Shown in pieces: positions 54,915 to 64,000 of a stretch of 64,000 nt of DNA. The DNA comes from Spirosoma telluris. GTDB lineage: Bacteria; Bacteroidota; Bacteroidia; Cytophagales; Spirosomataceae. The notes beneath the pieces were generated by a model. It searched no databases and was not told where the DNA came from. It saw only the letters and a program-made list of their open reading frames with translations. Where the stretch lies: positions 5,881,001 through 5,945,000 of the forward strand of contig QLII01000001.1 in the NCBI GenBank assembly GCA_003259005.1, in the 5' to 3' direction. How positions within the stretch are numbered: position 1 is the first letter of the stretch; the number at the start of each line of letters is the position of its first letter. The position numbers and the translations under genes were made by a program.

Positions 54915-57080
54915 CTATACAAACTCTTTCCTAACCCGCTCCCGCAGTTTCTCCGTGGGCCGAAAACGTTCGCCGTATTGATCGGCGAGTCGGTCGCAGG
55001 TGCTGACGAAGGTTTCGAGGCCTACAAAATCGACAAATGACAAGGCTCCGCCTGTGTAGGCCGGAAATCCCCAAGCCAGAATCGAGCCTAAATCAGCGTC
55101 TAACTTTGTGCGTACTACGTTTTCTTCAAAACAACGTACCGCTTCGATGGCTTGCCGGTACAGCAAACGCGTTTTAACCTCATCGAGCGTGGGTTGCTGG
55201 GTCGCCAGAGGAAACAAATCGTGCAGACCCGGCCAAAGCTTTTTGTTCCGATCATCGCTGTACTCATAGAAACCAGCTTTCGATTTCTTCCCGAGCCGCC
55301 CGAGTTCAACGAATTGTTTGGCGACCTGATAACTGGTATCATCCTCTCGAACGGCTCCGTCTTTAATGCCCTGTCCGGCAATTTTATAGACCAGATCCAG
55401 GGCTACTTCGTCGGTTGCAGCCAGTGGCCCGACTGGCATTCCAGCATCTTTTCCACCATTTTCAATCAGAATCGGGTTTACTCCTTCTTTCAGTAACTCC
55501 ATACCCTCGGCCGAATACGTACCGAAACAGCGCGAGGTGTAGAAGCCGCGTGAGTCGTTGACCACAATGGGTGTTTTCCGAATCTTGCGGGTAAAATCAA
55601 TGGCGACGGCCAGAGCATAGTCCGACGTTTGTTTGCCCATAATTAATTCCACCAGCATCATCTTGTCGACAGGCGAGAAGAAGTGGATGCCAATGAAGTT
55701 TTCGGGTTTGGCCGATGTCTGCGCCAGTCCGCTGATGGGTAGGGTAGAGGTGTTGGAGCCGAAAACGTTCAGACCTTCGGGGGCCAGCATGGGTTCCGCT
55801 TCTCGCGTGACCTGAGCTTTCAGTTCGCGATTTTCGAATACAGCTTCAATAATCAGGTCGCAGCCTGTCAAATCCTGATTAGTGGCGGTGGGTTTTATTA
55901 AGTTCAGAATGCCCTCTACCTTCCGGGGGTCAACTTTACCGCGCTCAACGCCTTTCTGAAGTAGCTGCCGCGAGTACTCCTTTCCTTTTTCGGCCGCTTC
56001 GACTGATACATCTTTTAAAATAACCTCAATACCGGCCTGAGCCGATACGTACGCAATGCCTGCGCCCATGAGGCCAGCACCCAGCACCCCGAGTTTCTTA
56101 ACATCGGTTTTAGGGTGATCCTTTGGGCGGCTGGCTCCTTTATTGGCTTCGTTCATTCCCAGAAACATGGTCTGGATCAGATTTTTAGCCACTTTTGAGG
56201 TAGCCACTTTCGCAAAATGACGGGCTTCAATAACCAGACCCCGATCAATATTGACCTGTAATCCTTCATACACACAAGCCATAACTTCAAGTGGAGCGGG
56301 GTAGTTGCCTTTGGTTTTGTCCATCAGCATAGCCGTTCCAGCCCCGAAAGTTTGCGCGCCCACCACACTCTGAATATTGCCACCCGGAACCTTGAAATTA
56401 TCCTTACCAACAATCTTTCCGGTTTTGCGGTCAACTTCATCCCAGGGTTTAAGGGGGGTTGGTCGGGCGGAGGTTCCGTTGGCGGCAATCCAGGCACGGG
56501 CTTTGTCCATCATCTCATCGGGACTATCGGCAATGTCATCGATCATGCCCAGATTTTTTGCTTCCTGAACGCTCACTTTCTTCCCTTCCAGAATAAGCGG
56601 GAGAGCTGCCTGAATGCCAATCATACGGGGTAACCGCTGCGTGCCACCTGCTCCCGGCAACAGGCCGATGGTTACTTCGACCAGACCAATTAATGTCTTC
56701 GGATTGTTGAGCGCCACCCGATGATGGCAGGCCAGGCAGATTTCATAGCCGCCACCAAGCGCCGTGCCGTTAATCGCTGCTACCGTTGGCTTCCCCGATG
56801 TTTCGATTGTTCGGAATACACGATTCAATTCCGACGAAACCTTCATCATCTCGGCTGGATCTTTATCATTGTTACGCAGAATCATTTTCAGATCGGCACC
56901 GGCCACAAACTCGGGCTTGGCAGACGTAATAATCAGCCCTTTCACCGACTCATCCGTAAAAGCCCGTTGTAAAGCCGCTTCAAACTGAGGGATGGATTCG
57001 TCGTTAAGGACATTCATGGGTGCCGATGTCATCTCCCAGGAAATGACGGCTATAGCTTGGTCAACGCTGTAGTTTATCAT
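54915..57080 (-). CDS. Bifunctional enoyl-CoA hydratase/3-hydroxyacyl-CoA dehydrogenase (FadB/FadJ-like)
   Basis: The 721-residue protein has an N-terminal crotonase domain (FVAGADLKMI, NGTALGGGYEICLACHHRVA, GLVEVTIGLLPGAGGTQRLP with catalytic Glu) and a C-terminal dehydrogenase with NAD motif LGVLGAGLMGAGIAYVSAQA and GIHFFSPVDKMMLVELI. It carries out two steps of fatty-acid beta-oxidation in the cytosol. The thiolase gene lies 125 bases upstream on the same strand, separated by a repeat. Confidence 0.95.
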   Translation of the reverse strand: MINYSVDQAIAVISWEMTSAPMNVLNDESIPQFEAALQRAFTDESVKGLIITSAKPEFVAGADLKMILRNNDKDPAEMMKVSSELNRVFRTIETSGKPTVAAINGTALGGGYEICLACHHRVALNNPKTLIGLVEVTIGLLPGAGGTQRLPRMIGIQAALPLILEGKKVSVQEAKNLGMIDDIADSPDEMMDKARAWIAANGTSARPTPLKPWDEVDRKTGKIVGKDNFKVPGGNIQSVVGAQTFGAGTAMLMDKTKGNYPAPLEVMACVYEGLQVNIDRGLVIEARHFAKVATSKVAKNLIQTMFLGMNEANKGASRPKDHPKTDVKKLGVLGAGLMGAGIAYVSAQAGIEVILKDVSVEAAEKGKEYSRQLLQKGVERGKVDPRKVEGILNLIKPTATNQDLTGCDLIIEAVFENRELKAQVTREAEPMLAPEGLNVFGSNTSTLPISGLAQTSAKPENFIGIHFFSPVDKMMLVELIMGKQTSDYALAVAIDFTRKIRKTPIVVNDSRGFYTSRCFGTYSAEGMELLKEGVNPILIENGGKDAGMPVGPLAATDEVALDLVYKIAGQGIKDGAVREDDTSYQVAKQFVELGRLGKKSKAGFYEYSDDRNKKLWPGLHDLFPLATQQPTLDEVKTRLLYRQAIEAVRCFEENVVRTKLDADLGSILAWGFPAYTGGALSFVDFVGLETFVSTCDRLADQYGERFRPTEKLRERVRKEFV

Positions 57081-57089
57081 GTTGTTAAT

Positions 57090-57200
57090 GGCGTAAGTGA
57101 AGTAGGTTGAGTGGGTGAAGTGATTGACTAACTATGTAAGTGGAACAGGTTGATAGACTGCACGCTCGTCACTTACTCCACCTACTTCACTCGTCACTTA
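57090..57200. repeat. Intergenic inverted repeat, gtggagtag/gaagtga family
   Basis: aagtgaagtaggttgagtgg on the left mirrors cacttactccacctacttca on the right. Related words occur at 31677-31775. It lies between thiolase and FadB-like genes. Confidence 0.7.
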
Positions 57201-57205
57201 TTTGC

Positions 57206-58412
57206 CTAATTTACCCGTTCGAAAATAGTCGCGATGCCCATGCCGCCCCCGATGCAGAGGGTTGAGAGGCCGAATTGTTTGCCGGTACGTTCGAGTTCAT
57301 CAATGAGGGTGGCTGAAATAATGGCCCCCGTTGCGCCCAGTGGGTGGCCCAGCGCAATAGCTCCTCCATTGACATTCAGTTTACCGTGATCTACGCCAAA
57401 CTCATCCATAAAAAGCATTGGGATAGCCGCAAAGGCTTCGTTCACTTCAAATAAATCAATGTCGCTGATGCTCATGCCTGCCCGTTTGAGTACTTTGCGG
57501 GTAGCTGGAATAGGACCGGTCAACATAATGGTTGGTTCTGAACCGACAATGGCAAAGGCTTTAATGCGGACGCGTGGCTTCAGCCCGGTTTTTTCTCCAA
57601 ATTCTTTACTGCCTACTAACACACCAGCCGCACCATCGACAATTTGCGACGAATTACCCGCATGGTGAACGTGGTTGATTTTATCAAATTCGGCATATTT
57701 AAGCAAGGCGAGCGCATCTAATCCCAGCTGGCCCAAACTCTCAAAAGCTGGTTTGAGTTTGCTTAAGCTTTCGGCTGTTGTGCCGGGTCGAACGCCCTCA
57801 TCGTGGTTGAGCAGTGTTACCCAATGTCGTCTTTGAGCGGTACGAGGGTTTTTGCAAACCGATTGGCGGCCTGTGCCTCCACCGCCCGGCGGTAGGATTC
57901 GGCGGCAAAGCTGTCTACATCCGAACGGGAATAGCCGTATTTAGTCGCAATCAAATCGGCCGAAATGCCTTGTGGTACAATGTTGTGACGAGCTACAATC
58001 TGTGGATTCATAAACAATGCACCCCCATCAGACCCCATCGGCACCCGCGACATCGACTCAACCCCACCGGCTACAATCGCATCGACCTGACCCGACATTA
58101 CGTAGGCCCCGGCCATGTTGATGGCTTCTAACCCAGAGGAGCAAAATCGGTTCAGTTGTACACCCGCCACCGATTCGTCATAGCCTGCTTCGAGGGCGGC
58201 AGTACGGGCGATGTCGCCCCTTGCTCACCAATAGGCGTTACGCATCCCATAATCACATCATCGACCAGCGATGTGTCGAGCTGATTACGGTCGCGGAGTT
58301 CGCGTAGAACGCTGGTGAGGAGTTGAATGGGCTGCACATCATGCAGCGAACCGTCGCTTTTACCTCGTCCACGAGGTGTTCTTACGGCATCATAAATGAA
58401 GGCTTCAGCCAT
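57206..58412 (-). CDS. fadA: Acetyl-CoA C-acyltransferase (thiolase), frameshifted near 58217-58220 and 57820-57822
   Basis: Three segments in different frames join into one thiolase of about 402 residues: [20 protein letters not shown] to PIGEQGA; then [20 protein letters not shown] (nucleophilic Cys) and [20 protein letters not shown]; then [16 protein letters not shown] (catalytic His) and [13 protein letters not shown] (second Cys). One base added in each C run (plus strand) restores [12 protein letters not shown] and [14 protein letters not shown]. It cleaves 3-ketoacyl-CoA and works with the neighbouring FadB-like enzyme. Confidence 0.92.
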
Positions 58413-58505
58413 GATTTTGTTATTGAGAAATTAGTATGCGTGCATACGGGTTTCGGTCAAACAAAAGTACGGGCAAAAGCTGAATGGGGCAATGGGGTAG
58501 CATGT

Positions 58506-58537
58506 AAAACGGCACTTGAATGAACAAGTGCCGTTTT
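58506..58537 (-). terminator. Rho-independent terminator of the LytTR gene
   Basis: AAAACGGCACTTG and CAAGTGCCGTTTT pair perfectly around AATGAA, with T runs on both strands. It lies between the LytTR gene stop and the thiolase start on the minus strand. Confidence 0.8.
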
Positions 58538-58572
58538 ATTGAACGATCCTATGGGTTGTGGTACAATGCGAA

Positions 58573-58917
58573 TCAACTAAGCAGGCCGATTTGAACGGAT
58601 TCAAGTGCCTGACGAACATCGGGTACGCGCCGTCGGGCAATTTCTAACTGAGTTTCATCCGCCATGGTGATATAATTCGTTGCGGTGGACTTGCCGCCTG
58701 GCTGGAAGGCCATTAGGTAATCCAGATTAACAAGTGCCTTTTTGTGGACGCGAAGAAAATGAGGCCACCGTTGGCTAAACCATTTCAAGGTTCGGCAAGA
58801 CAAAATGACCTCATTATTGGCCATGTACAGATAACAATAATTAATATTCCCAATCAGATAGAGTACCTGCTGGGGATCATACTCGTGTTGAGCGCGTTTG
58901 GTGGTAAGTCGTCTCAT
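58573..58917 (-). CDS. Stand-alone LytTR DNA-binding protein
   Basis: From ATG 58915-58917 the product is 114 residues and consists almost only of a LytTR domain: QQVLYLIGNINYCYLYMANN, LKWFSQRWPHFLRVHKKALV, NLDYLMAFQPGG. There is no receiver or membrane domain. Such orphan LytTR proteins bind DNA; the target is unknown. A TTG start at 58957-58959 would add 14 residues. Confidence 0.88.
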   Translation of the reverse strand: MRRLTTKRAQHEYDPQQVLYLIGNINYCYLYMANNEVILSCRTLKWFSQRWPHFLRVHKKALVNLDYLMAFQPGGKSTATNYITMADETQLEIARRRVPDVRQALESVQIGLLS

Positions 58918-59082
58918 AGATTGGGTACATAGATTTCCTGTCTGGCGGGGTTCAGCCAAAGAGGTCGCCAGAACTGTCGGTCGCCGATCTGGTCCTGAGC
59001 GTTGGTTTAACTACAGTAGTTGGTGGATTTATGCGTAGAGTGATTTTATAAGCATCGACTACTCAACCATACGTTCAATGAG

Positions 59083-59223
59083 TTATTCCTCAGTTCGATA
59101 GTGCTGATTTTGAAGGCGTATATAGCGCAACTGGAGTTGGCTGGCCCGTTGGTGTGGGCGTAGAAGCCCGTGCGTAGTAATCAGGGCCACTAGTTTCGTT
59201 AAGGTTAATGTCAATTTTTTCAT
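59083..59223 (-). CDS. Possible small protein (46 residues)
   Basis: ATG 59221-59223 starts MKKLTLTLTKLVALITTHGL, then an Arg/Gln-rich tail (RPHQRASQLQLRYIRLQNQH) and TAA at 59083-59085. There is no clear signal peptide cleavage site. It has no recognised relatives and may be chance. Confidence 0.25.
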   Translation of the reverse strand: MKKLTLTLTKLVALITTHGLLRPHQRASQLQLRYIRLQNQHYRTEE

Positions 59224-59601
59224 GAAGTTACGGAGGGTACTAAATTAAGAAGTTACGAAGGGTACTGACAAAAAGACTAACCAGCTAACATAAGTGTATG
59301 CGAAAATGAAGGCAGGAAGTACCTGCCAACGGATAGTTTATTTAGTTTACCGCTTAAACCGCTGATTAGCAACGGAAAAATTGGTTTATATGGGGATCTG
59401 AGGAGAAAAAACGTTAATAAAAATTGAGAGTTTGTTATATTCGTCTACACTTATGAGTCATTTTGTAACTCAAAACTCATTAAGTTGAATGAAAATGGCA
59501 AGAAGGAAATAAGAGAGTTGATAAACGGGCGTAATATGTAAGTAAACCCACTCAATTCATCCACAAAAAATAATGTCCCACCATTTATTTATGAATTGTA
59601 C
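59224..59601. other. Intergenic region between LytTR regulators
   Basis: AT-rich, with a near-duplicate agttacggagggtactaaat / agttacgaagggtactgaca at about 59225-59270. No gene, hairpin repeat or consensus promoter is clear. The two LytTR regulators transcribe away from it, so regulatory sites are expected. Confidence 0.4.
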
Positions 59602-60317
59602 ATGAAAATTAATACGCTTATTATCGACGATGATGCTAGCTGGCGGATGATTATTAGCAAACTTGTGCAGATGAACCCCTATTGACATTGGTGGGTACCT
59701 GCGTTTCTGCTATGGAGGCCTACGCCGTACTTGCCGAGACGGAGGTCGACTTACTCATTTGCGATATTGAGATGCCTGAGCTATCGGGAATAAGTTTTTT
59801 AAAGAGTCTACGCTCGGCACCCCTTGTGATTTTTGTATCGGCTCACCGTGATTATGCACTGGACTGTTATGAAGTTTCGCCTGTTGATTTTCTTCTGAAG
59901 CCCCTTGATCCTGAGCGTTTTTTGAAAAGTATTGAAAAGGTACGACAACGGCTTCTGGCGCCCCCTGAAACGGCTGTGGTGGAACCATACTTCTTTGTTC
60001 GTGAGAATCTTAGCTATGTGCAAATTGCCTATAGCGAAGTACTTTATATAAAAGCACAGGAAAACTTTATTCAAATTGTTACGCAGCGCCAAACGTATAT
60101 GCCTACCATATCAATTACGAAAATGGAGGAGCAACTCAAAGGTGACGTTTTTTTGCGTGTCCATCGTTCTTATCTGGTCCATCGGTCGTCTATCCGCCAA
60201 ATCACTAAGAATGATATTGTCCTAACCAATGAAGAGACGATCCCGATTGGCGATCAATACCGAACCCAGATCACGCGTAAGCATATAGAGGGGAAGGTTA
60301 TCAGCCGAAATATGTAG
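59602..60317 (+). CDS. LytTR-type response regulator, frameshifted near 59676-59679
   Basis: MKINTLIIDDDASWRMIISK reads from ATG 59602 and hits a stop after MNPY. One C added to the CCCC run at 59676-59679 gives MNPLLTLVGTCVSAMEAYAV and continues through the phospho-Asp in LLICDIEMPELSGISFLKSL, DFLLKPLDPERFLKSIEKVR and a LytTR domain (YSEVLYIKAQENFIQIVTQR, FLRVHRSYLVHRSSIRQITK). The repaired protein is about 238 residues. Its sensor kinase is not in the window. Confidence 0.9.
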
Positions 60318-60324
60318 CTTCTGC

Positions 60325-60366
60325 CACTAAAAAGCCTCGCCTGTACACAGGCGAGGCTTTTTAGTG
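60325..60366. terminator. Bidirectional terminator
   Basis: CACTAAAAAGCCTCGCCTG and CAGGCGAGGCTTTTTAGTG pair perfectly around TACA, with A and T runs built in. It lies between the convergent response regulator and Hint-protein genes. Confidence 0.9.
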
Positions 60367-60378
60367 CGGGTCCAGCAA

Positions 60379-61383
60379 TTACTTATCCAGTACTACTGTT
60401 TCGCCAACTAAATAAGCGCCCGATTCTGTCACCAGATTATACACATCCTTCACTGATCGAACAGCTTTTTCGGCCCGAACGACTTTATAAGCGACAACGC
60501 TATTTGTCGTAGCCTCATAACGATAGAGTACTTCACCCGTTTTCACTTCGCCCAATGCCTTACGGCCGCTAGCTGTCAATACAGGGTGATTTGCGGTTGC
60601 TTCCACTAAGATTGGAGCTGTGAGGGCGTTACGATTATCAGCAGTTAGTTCGTTGACCGAAGTGATCCATACACCTGTCAGGCTGAAGTCACCAGTCCGG
60701 TGCGCATCTACGCGCGTAACGTGTGTGGGCGTCAGTGTCTTCGTTTTTGCATTGTAGCCTAGCACAACATCACCTGCTGCTACGTTGCTAATGGCTTTCG
60801 ATGAACCATCGGCCATCGTCACCGGGGCATCAGGGGCGAAACAGAAGTTGTATTCTTCCTTTTTCTTACCACTGCCTTCTTCCGTTTTGGCACCCCCACC
60901 CGACATCAGGCTGGCCATTTCACGCGACAGTACGAAGGTCAGGGTCGACATTAGGCCGGGTTCTTTTTCGCCAACGTACTTGAGATCGTCGATGTACGCG
61001 TCCCAGGCTTTCCGGTCGGCCGATGCGCCAGGGATTACGAATGGTTTCACCTCATTCGTTTTGGTATTCTGATAAATGGCCAGTAAGCCAAGGTCTTTCG
61101 TGTCTTCGGCGGTGAACACTTTATAGAGATAAATCTTCCGCGTAATCCCATCACTGTAGGTGAATACATAAGCGGGACGTTCTTCGTAGCGGTCGAGAAT
61201 AAAGCCTCCCGATTTGAAATAAGTGTCCTTGTCGAGGTTGGCAATTTTAATGGCCTTAACGGCTTTCAGTTGCTCCAGGGTCATGCTGGCCGAGGCCGTC
61301 TGAGCCCAAACACGTTGACTAAGTAACTGGGTTGTAACTGCGCAAACGAGGAAAATTAAGAGGGAAAGCAGGTTGTTTTTCAT
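60379..61383 (-). CDS. Secreted protein with C-terminal Hint (hedgehog/intein) domain
   Basis: The 334-residue protein has a signal peptide (LLIFLVCAVTTQLLSQRVWA, Q), an N-terminal domain of about 150 residues (YFKSGGFILDRYEERPAYVF, DGITRKIYLYKVFTAEDTKD) and a Hint domain from Cys181: CFAPDAPVTMADGSSKAI (block A), GDVVLGYN, and TANHPVLTASGRKAL with Thr263 and His266 (block B). The C-terminus (YNLVTESGAYLVGETVVLDK) lacks the His-Asn that inteins need for splicing. This fits N-S acyl shift and cleavage at Cys181 without splicing, as in hedgehog-type domains. The role of the N-domain is unknown. Confidence 0.88.
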   Translation of the reverse strand: MKNNLLSLLIFLVCAVTTQLLSQRVWAQTASASMTLEQLKAVKAIKIANLDKDTYFKSGGFILDRYEERPAYVFTYSDGITRKIYLYKVFTAEDTKDLGLLAIYQNTKTNEVKPFVIPGASADRKAWDAYIDDLKYVGEKEPGLMSTLTFVLSREMASLMSGGGAKTEEGSGKKKEEYNFCFAPDAPVTMADGSSKAISNVAAGDVVLGYNAKTKTLTPTHVTRVDAHRTGDFSLTGVWITSVNELTADNRNALTAPILVEATANHPVLTASGRKALGEVKTGEVLYRYEATTNSVVAYKVVRAEKAVRSVKDVYNLVTESGAYLVGETVVLDK

Positions 61384-61392
61384 GATATTTAT

Positions 61393-61470
61393 GGCTTCAA
61401 CAGGCTCTGGCTGTTGCTGTTAAATCAATACGCTATTCTGTTAGGGCAACAGCCGGAGCCTGTTGCAGCC
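61393..61470. repeat. Inverted repeat with ACAGGCTCTGGCTGTT core (22 of 24 paired)
   Basis: 61393-61416 pairs with 61447-61470. The core resembles the nested palindrome at 38421-38473. It lies between the amine oxidase stop and the Hint gene start. Confidence 0.75.
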
Positions 61471-61471
61471 A

Positions 61472-63044
<1,573 letters not shown>

Positions 63045-63049
63045 TCAGT

Positions 63050-63139
63050 TAATGAATAATGTACAATGAATAATGTACAATGAACCAGCCAGGATAGGAT
63101 CAAAATCATTATCCATTATTCATTGTACATTATTTATTA
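63050..63139. repeat. Inverted repeat, AATAATGTACAATGAAT family (25 of 26 paired)
   Basis: 63050-63075 is complementary to 63114-63139 with one mismatch. The left arm also contains a tandem aatgaataatgtac repeat. It separates the aminotransferase gene from the amine oxidase gene on the same strand. Confidence 0.8.
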
Positions 63140-63141
63140 TC

Positions 63142-64000
63142 CTACCCTACTACTTTTTTAAATCCATCCATGAAGATGGCCATTTCGTCCATCGTGCCAA
63201 CGCTAACGCGGCAGTAGGGCTGGCCATTGAAGTCGCGGGTCTGGATACCAATGCCCTGTCCGAACATTTGGCCCTCAAACGTTTTGGTTTTCATCCGAAT
63301 CGGGAACAGGATGAAGTTCGTGGCCGAAGGAATTACCTCGTAGCCCAAATCGGCCAGCGCTTTGGTCGTATAGGCACGGGCTTTGGCGTTTTCGGCGCGG
63401 CAATGGTTCTGCCATTCGATGTCTTTATAACTAGCGATACCGGCCATTAACGTTGTAATGCTCACCGCAAAGTCGCCATTGGTATAGGCGTGCAGGATTT
63501 TTAGCATATCGGGCTGAGCGATGGCATAACCCAGGCGCAGTCCGGCAAAACCGTGAATTTTAGAGAACGTCCGGGCCAGAATGACATTCATACCTTCTGC
63601 CACCAGTTTACCCAGTTTAGGACGATCGGCAGGCTCGTAGAAGTCGATATAAGCTTCGTCGATGAATACGGGCACTTTGGGGGACACCTCCCGGATGAAT
63701 GCTTCCAGTTCGGGTGTTGGGATGATGGTGCCGGTTGGATTATTTGGATTGACGATATAGACCAGTTTCACATCGGGCGTAATGCTTGCTTTGATGGCGT
63801 TGAGGTCAAATTTATACTCTTTCGTCATGGGTAGCGCCTTGATCTTTGCACCAAACTTTTCGGCCCGCTGGAGCAGGTCGTCGTAGGTCATGGTGCTGGT
63901 CAGGATGGTACCGCCACCTTTGGCAAAGTGATCGGCAGCGGCCATCAGAATATCCGACGAACCCGGTGCCATCATGATGTTAGCCGGTTTTACACCGTCA
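63142..64000 (-). CDS. Histidinol-phosphate aminotransferase-like PLP enzyme (N-terminus outside window)
   Basis: The frame is open to the end of the window, giving 286 codons. It shows the fold-type I aminotransferase pattern: MMAPGSSDILMAAADHFAKG, VNPNNPTGTIIPTPELEAFI, VFIDEAYIDFYEP and the PLP lysine in RTFSKIHGFAGLRLGYAIAQ, ending FMDGFKKVVG. Similar stand-alone proteins are annotated as HisC-like. There are no his genes near it, so a role outside histidine synthesis is possible; it may act with the neighbouring amine oxidase. Confidence 0.9.
   Translation of the reverse strand, partial: DGVKPANIMMAPGSSDILMAAADHFAKGGGTILTSTMTYDDLLQRAEKFGAKIKALPMTKEYKFDLNAIKASITPDVKLVYIVNPNNPTGTIIPTPELEAFIREVSPKVPVFIDEAYIDFYEPADRPKLGKLVAEGMNVILARTFSKIHGFAGLRLGYAIAQPDMLKILHAYTNGDFAVSITTLMAGIASYKDIEWQNHCRAENAKARAYTTKALADLGYEVIPSATNFILFPIRMKTKTFEGQMFGQGIGIQTRDFNGQPYCRVSVGTMDEMAIFMDGFKKVVG

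Overview
The window looks like chromosome from a member of the Cytophagales (Bacteroidota), most like Spirosoma or a close relative. Supporting signs are GLPGLI, DUF4834 and DUF4296 proteins, SusC-like/TonB barrels with carboxypeptidase-like N-domains, LytTR regulators, Bacteroidota-type -7 boxes (TAnnTTTG) and many palindromic intergenic repeats. The genus is inference; no rRNA is present.

Layout. (1) 1-8497, minus strand: an S10-spc ribosomal protein operon running rplC-rplD-rplW-rplB-rpsS-rplV-rpsC-rplP-rpmC-rpsQ-rplN-rplX-rplE-rpsN-rpsH-rplF-rplR-rpsE. S3 carries an RGG-rich tail, S17 has a Pro/Ala-rich N-terminal extension, and three palindromic repeats sit between genes. (2) 8500-9625: a candidate structured small RNA, then a REP-associated tyrosine transposase (RAYT) flanked by REP hairpins. 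(3) 9747-15673: a Tat-exported TIM-barrel protein, an SDR, a PadR/membrane-protein pair and a catalytic/non-catalytic pair of M16 proteases. (4) 15725-19828: a cobalamin-uptake unit with riboswitch, BtuB-type receptor, BtuG-like surface lipoprotein, DUF71 ATPase and terminator. (5) 20069-24523: a GMC dehydrogenase with its small subunit, an orphan ECF sigma factor and small hypotheticals. (6) 24636-31674: an ABC transporter whose permease is fused to an M1 aminopeptidase, then TsdA-like cytochrome c, DsrE and LysR (a probable sulfur locus). (7) 31766-47645: housekeeping and envelope genes (M28 peptidase, purN, LolD-like ATPase, cyclophilin, RmlD-like reductase, DPM1-like transferase, DUF58/BatA aerotolerance-type operon, rnhB). 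(8) 47748-54860: an 83-bp perfect palindrome, a two-component system diverging from a GLPGLI/outer-membrane-barrel pair, and an AraC regulator. (9) 54915-58412: fatty-acid beta-oxidation genes. (10) 58573-64000: LytTR regulators, a secreted protein ending in a Hint (hedgehog/intein) domain, a flavin amine oxidase and a HisC-like aminotransferase.

Data-quality warning: at least 19 single-base frameshifts break otherwise normal genes, including essential rplD, rplE, rplF and rplP. Nearly all lie in short G/C runs and each is repaired by adding one base. This is the pattern of homopolymer sequencing error rather than biology, so the affected genes are given here as single loci with the break position. 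The most interesting biology is the cobalamin operon, the Hint protein, the in-frame repeat insertion that splits a signal peptide, the RAYT/REP island, the candidate RNA at about 8634-8780, and the density of perfect palindromes.
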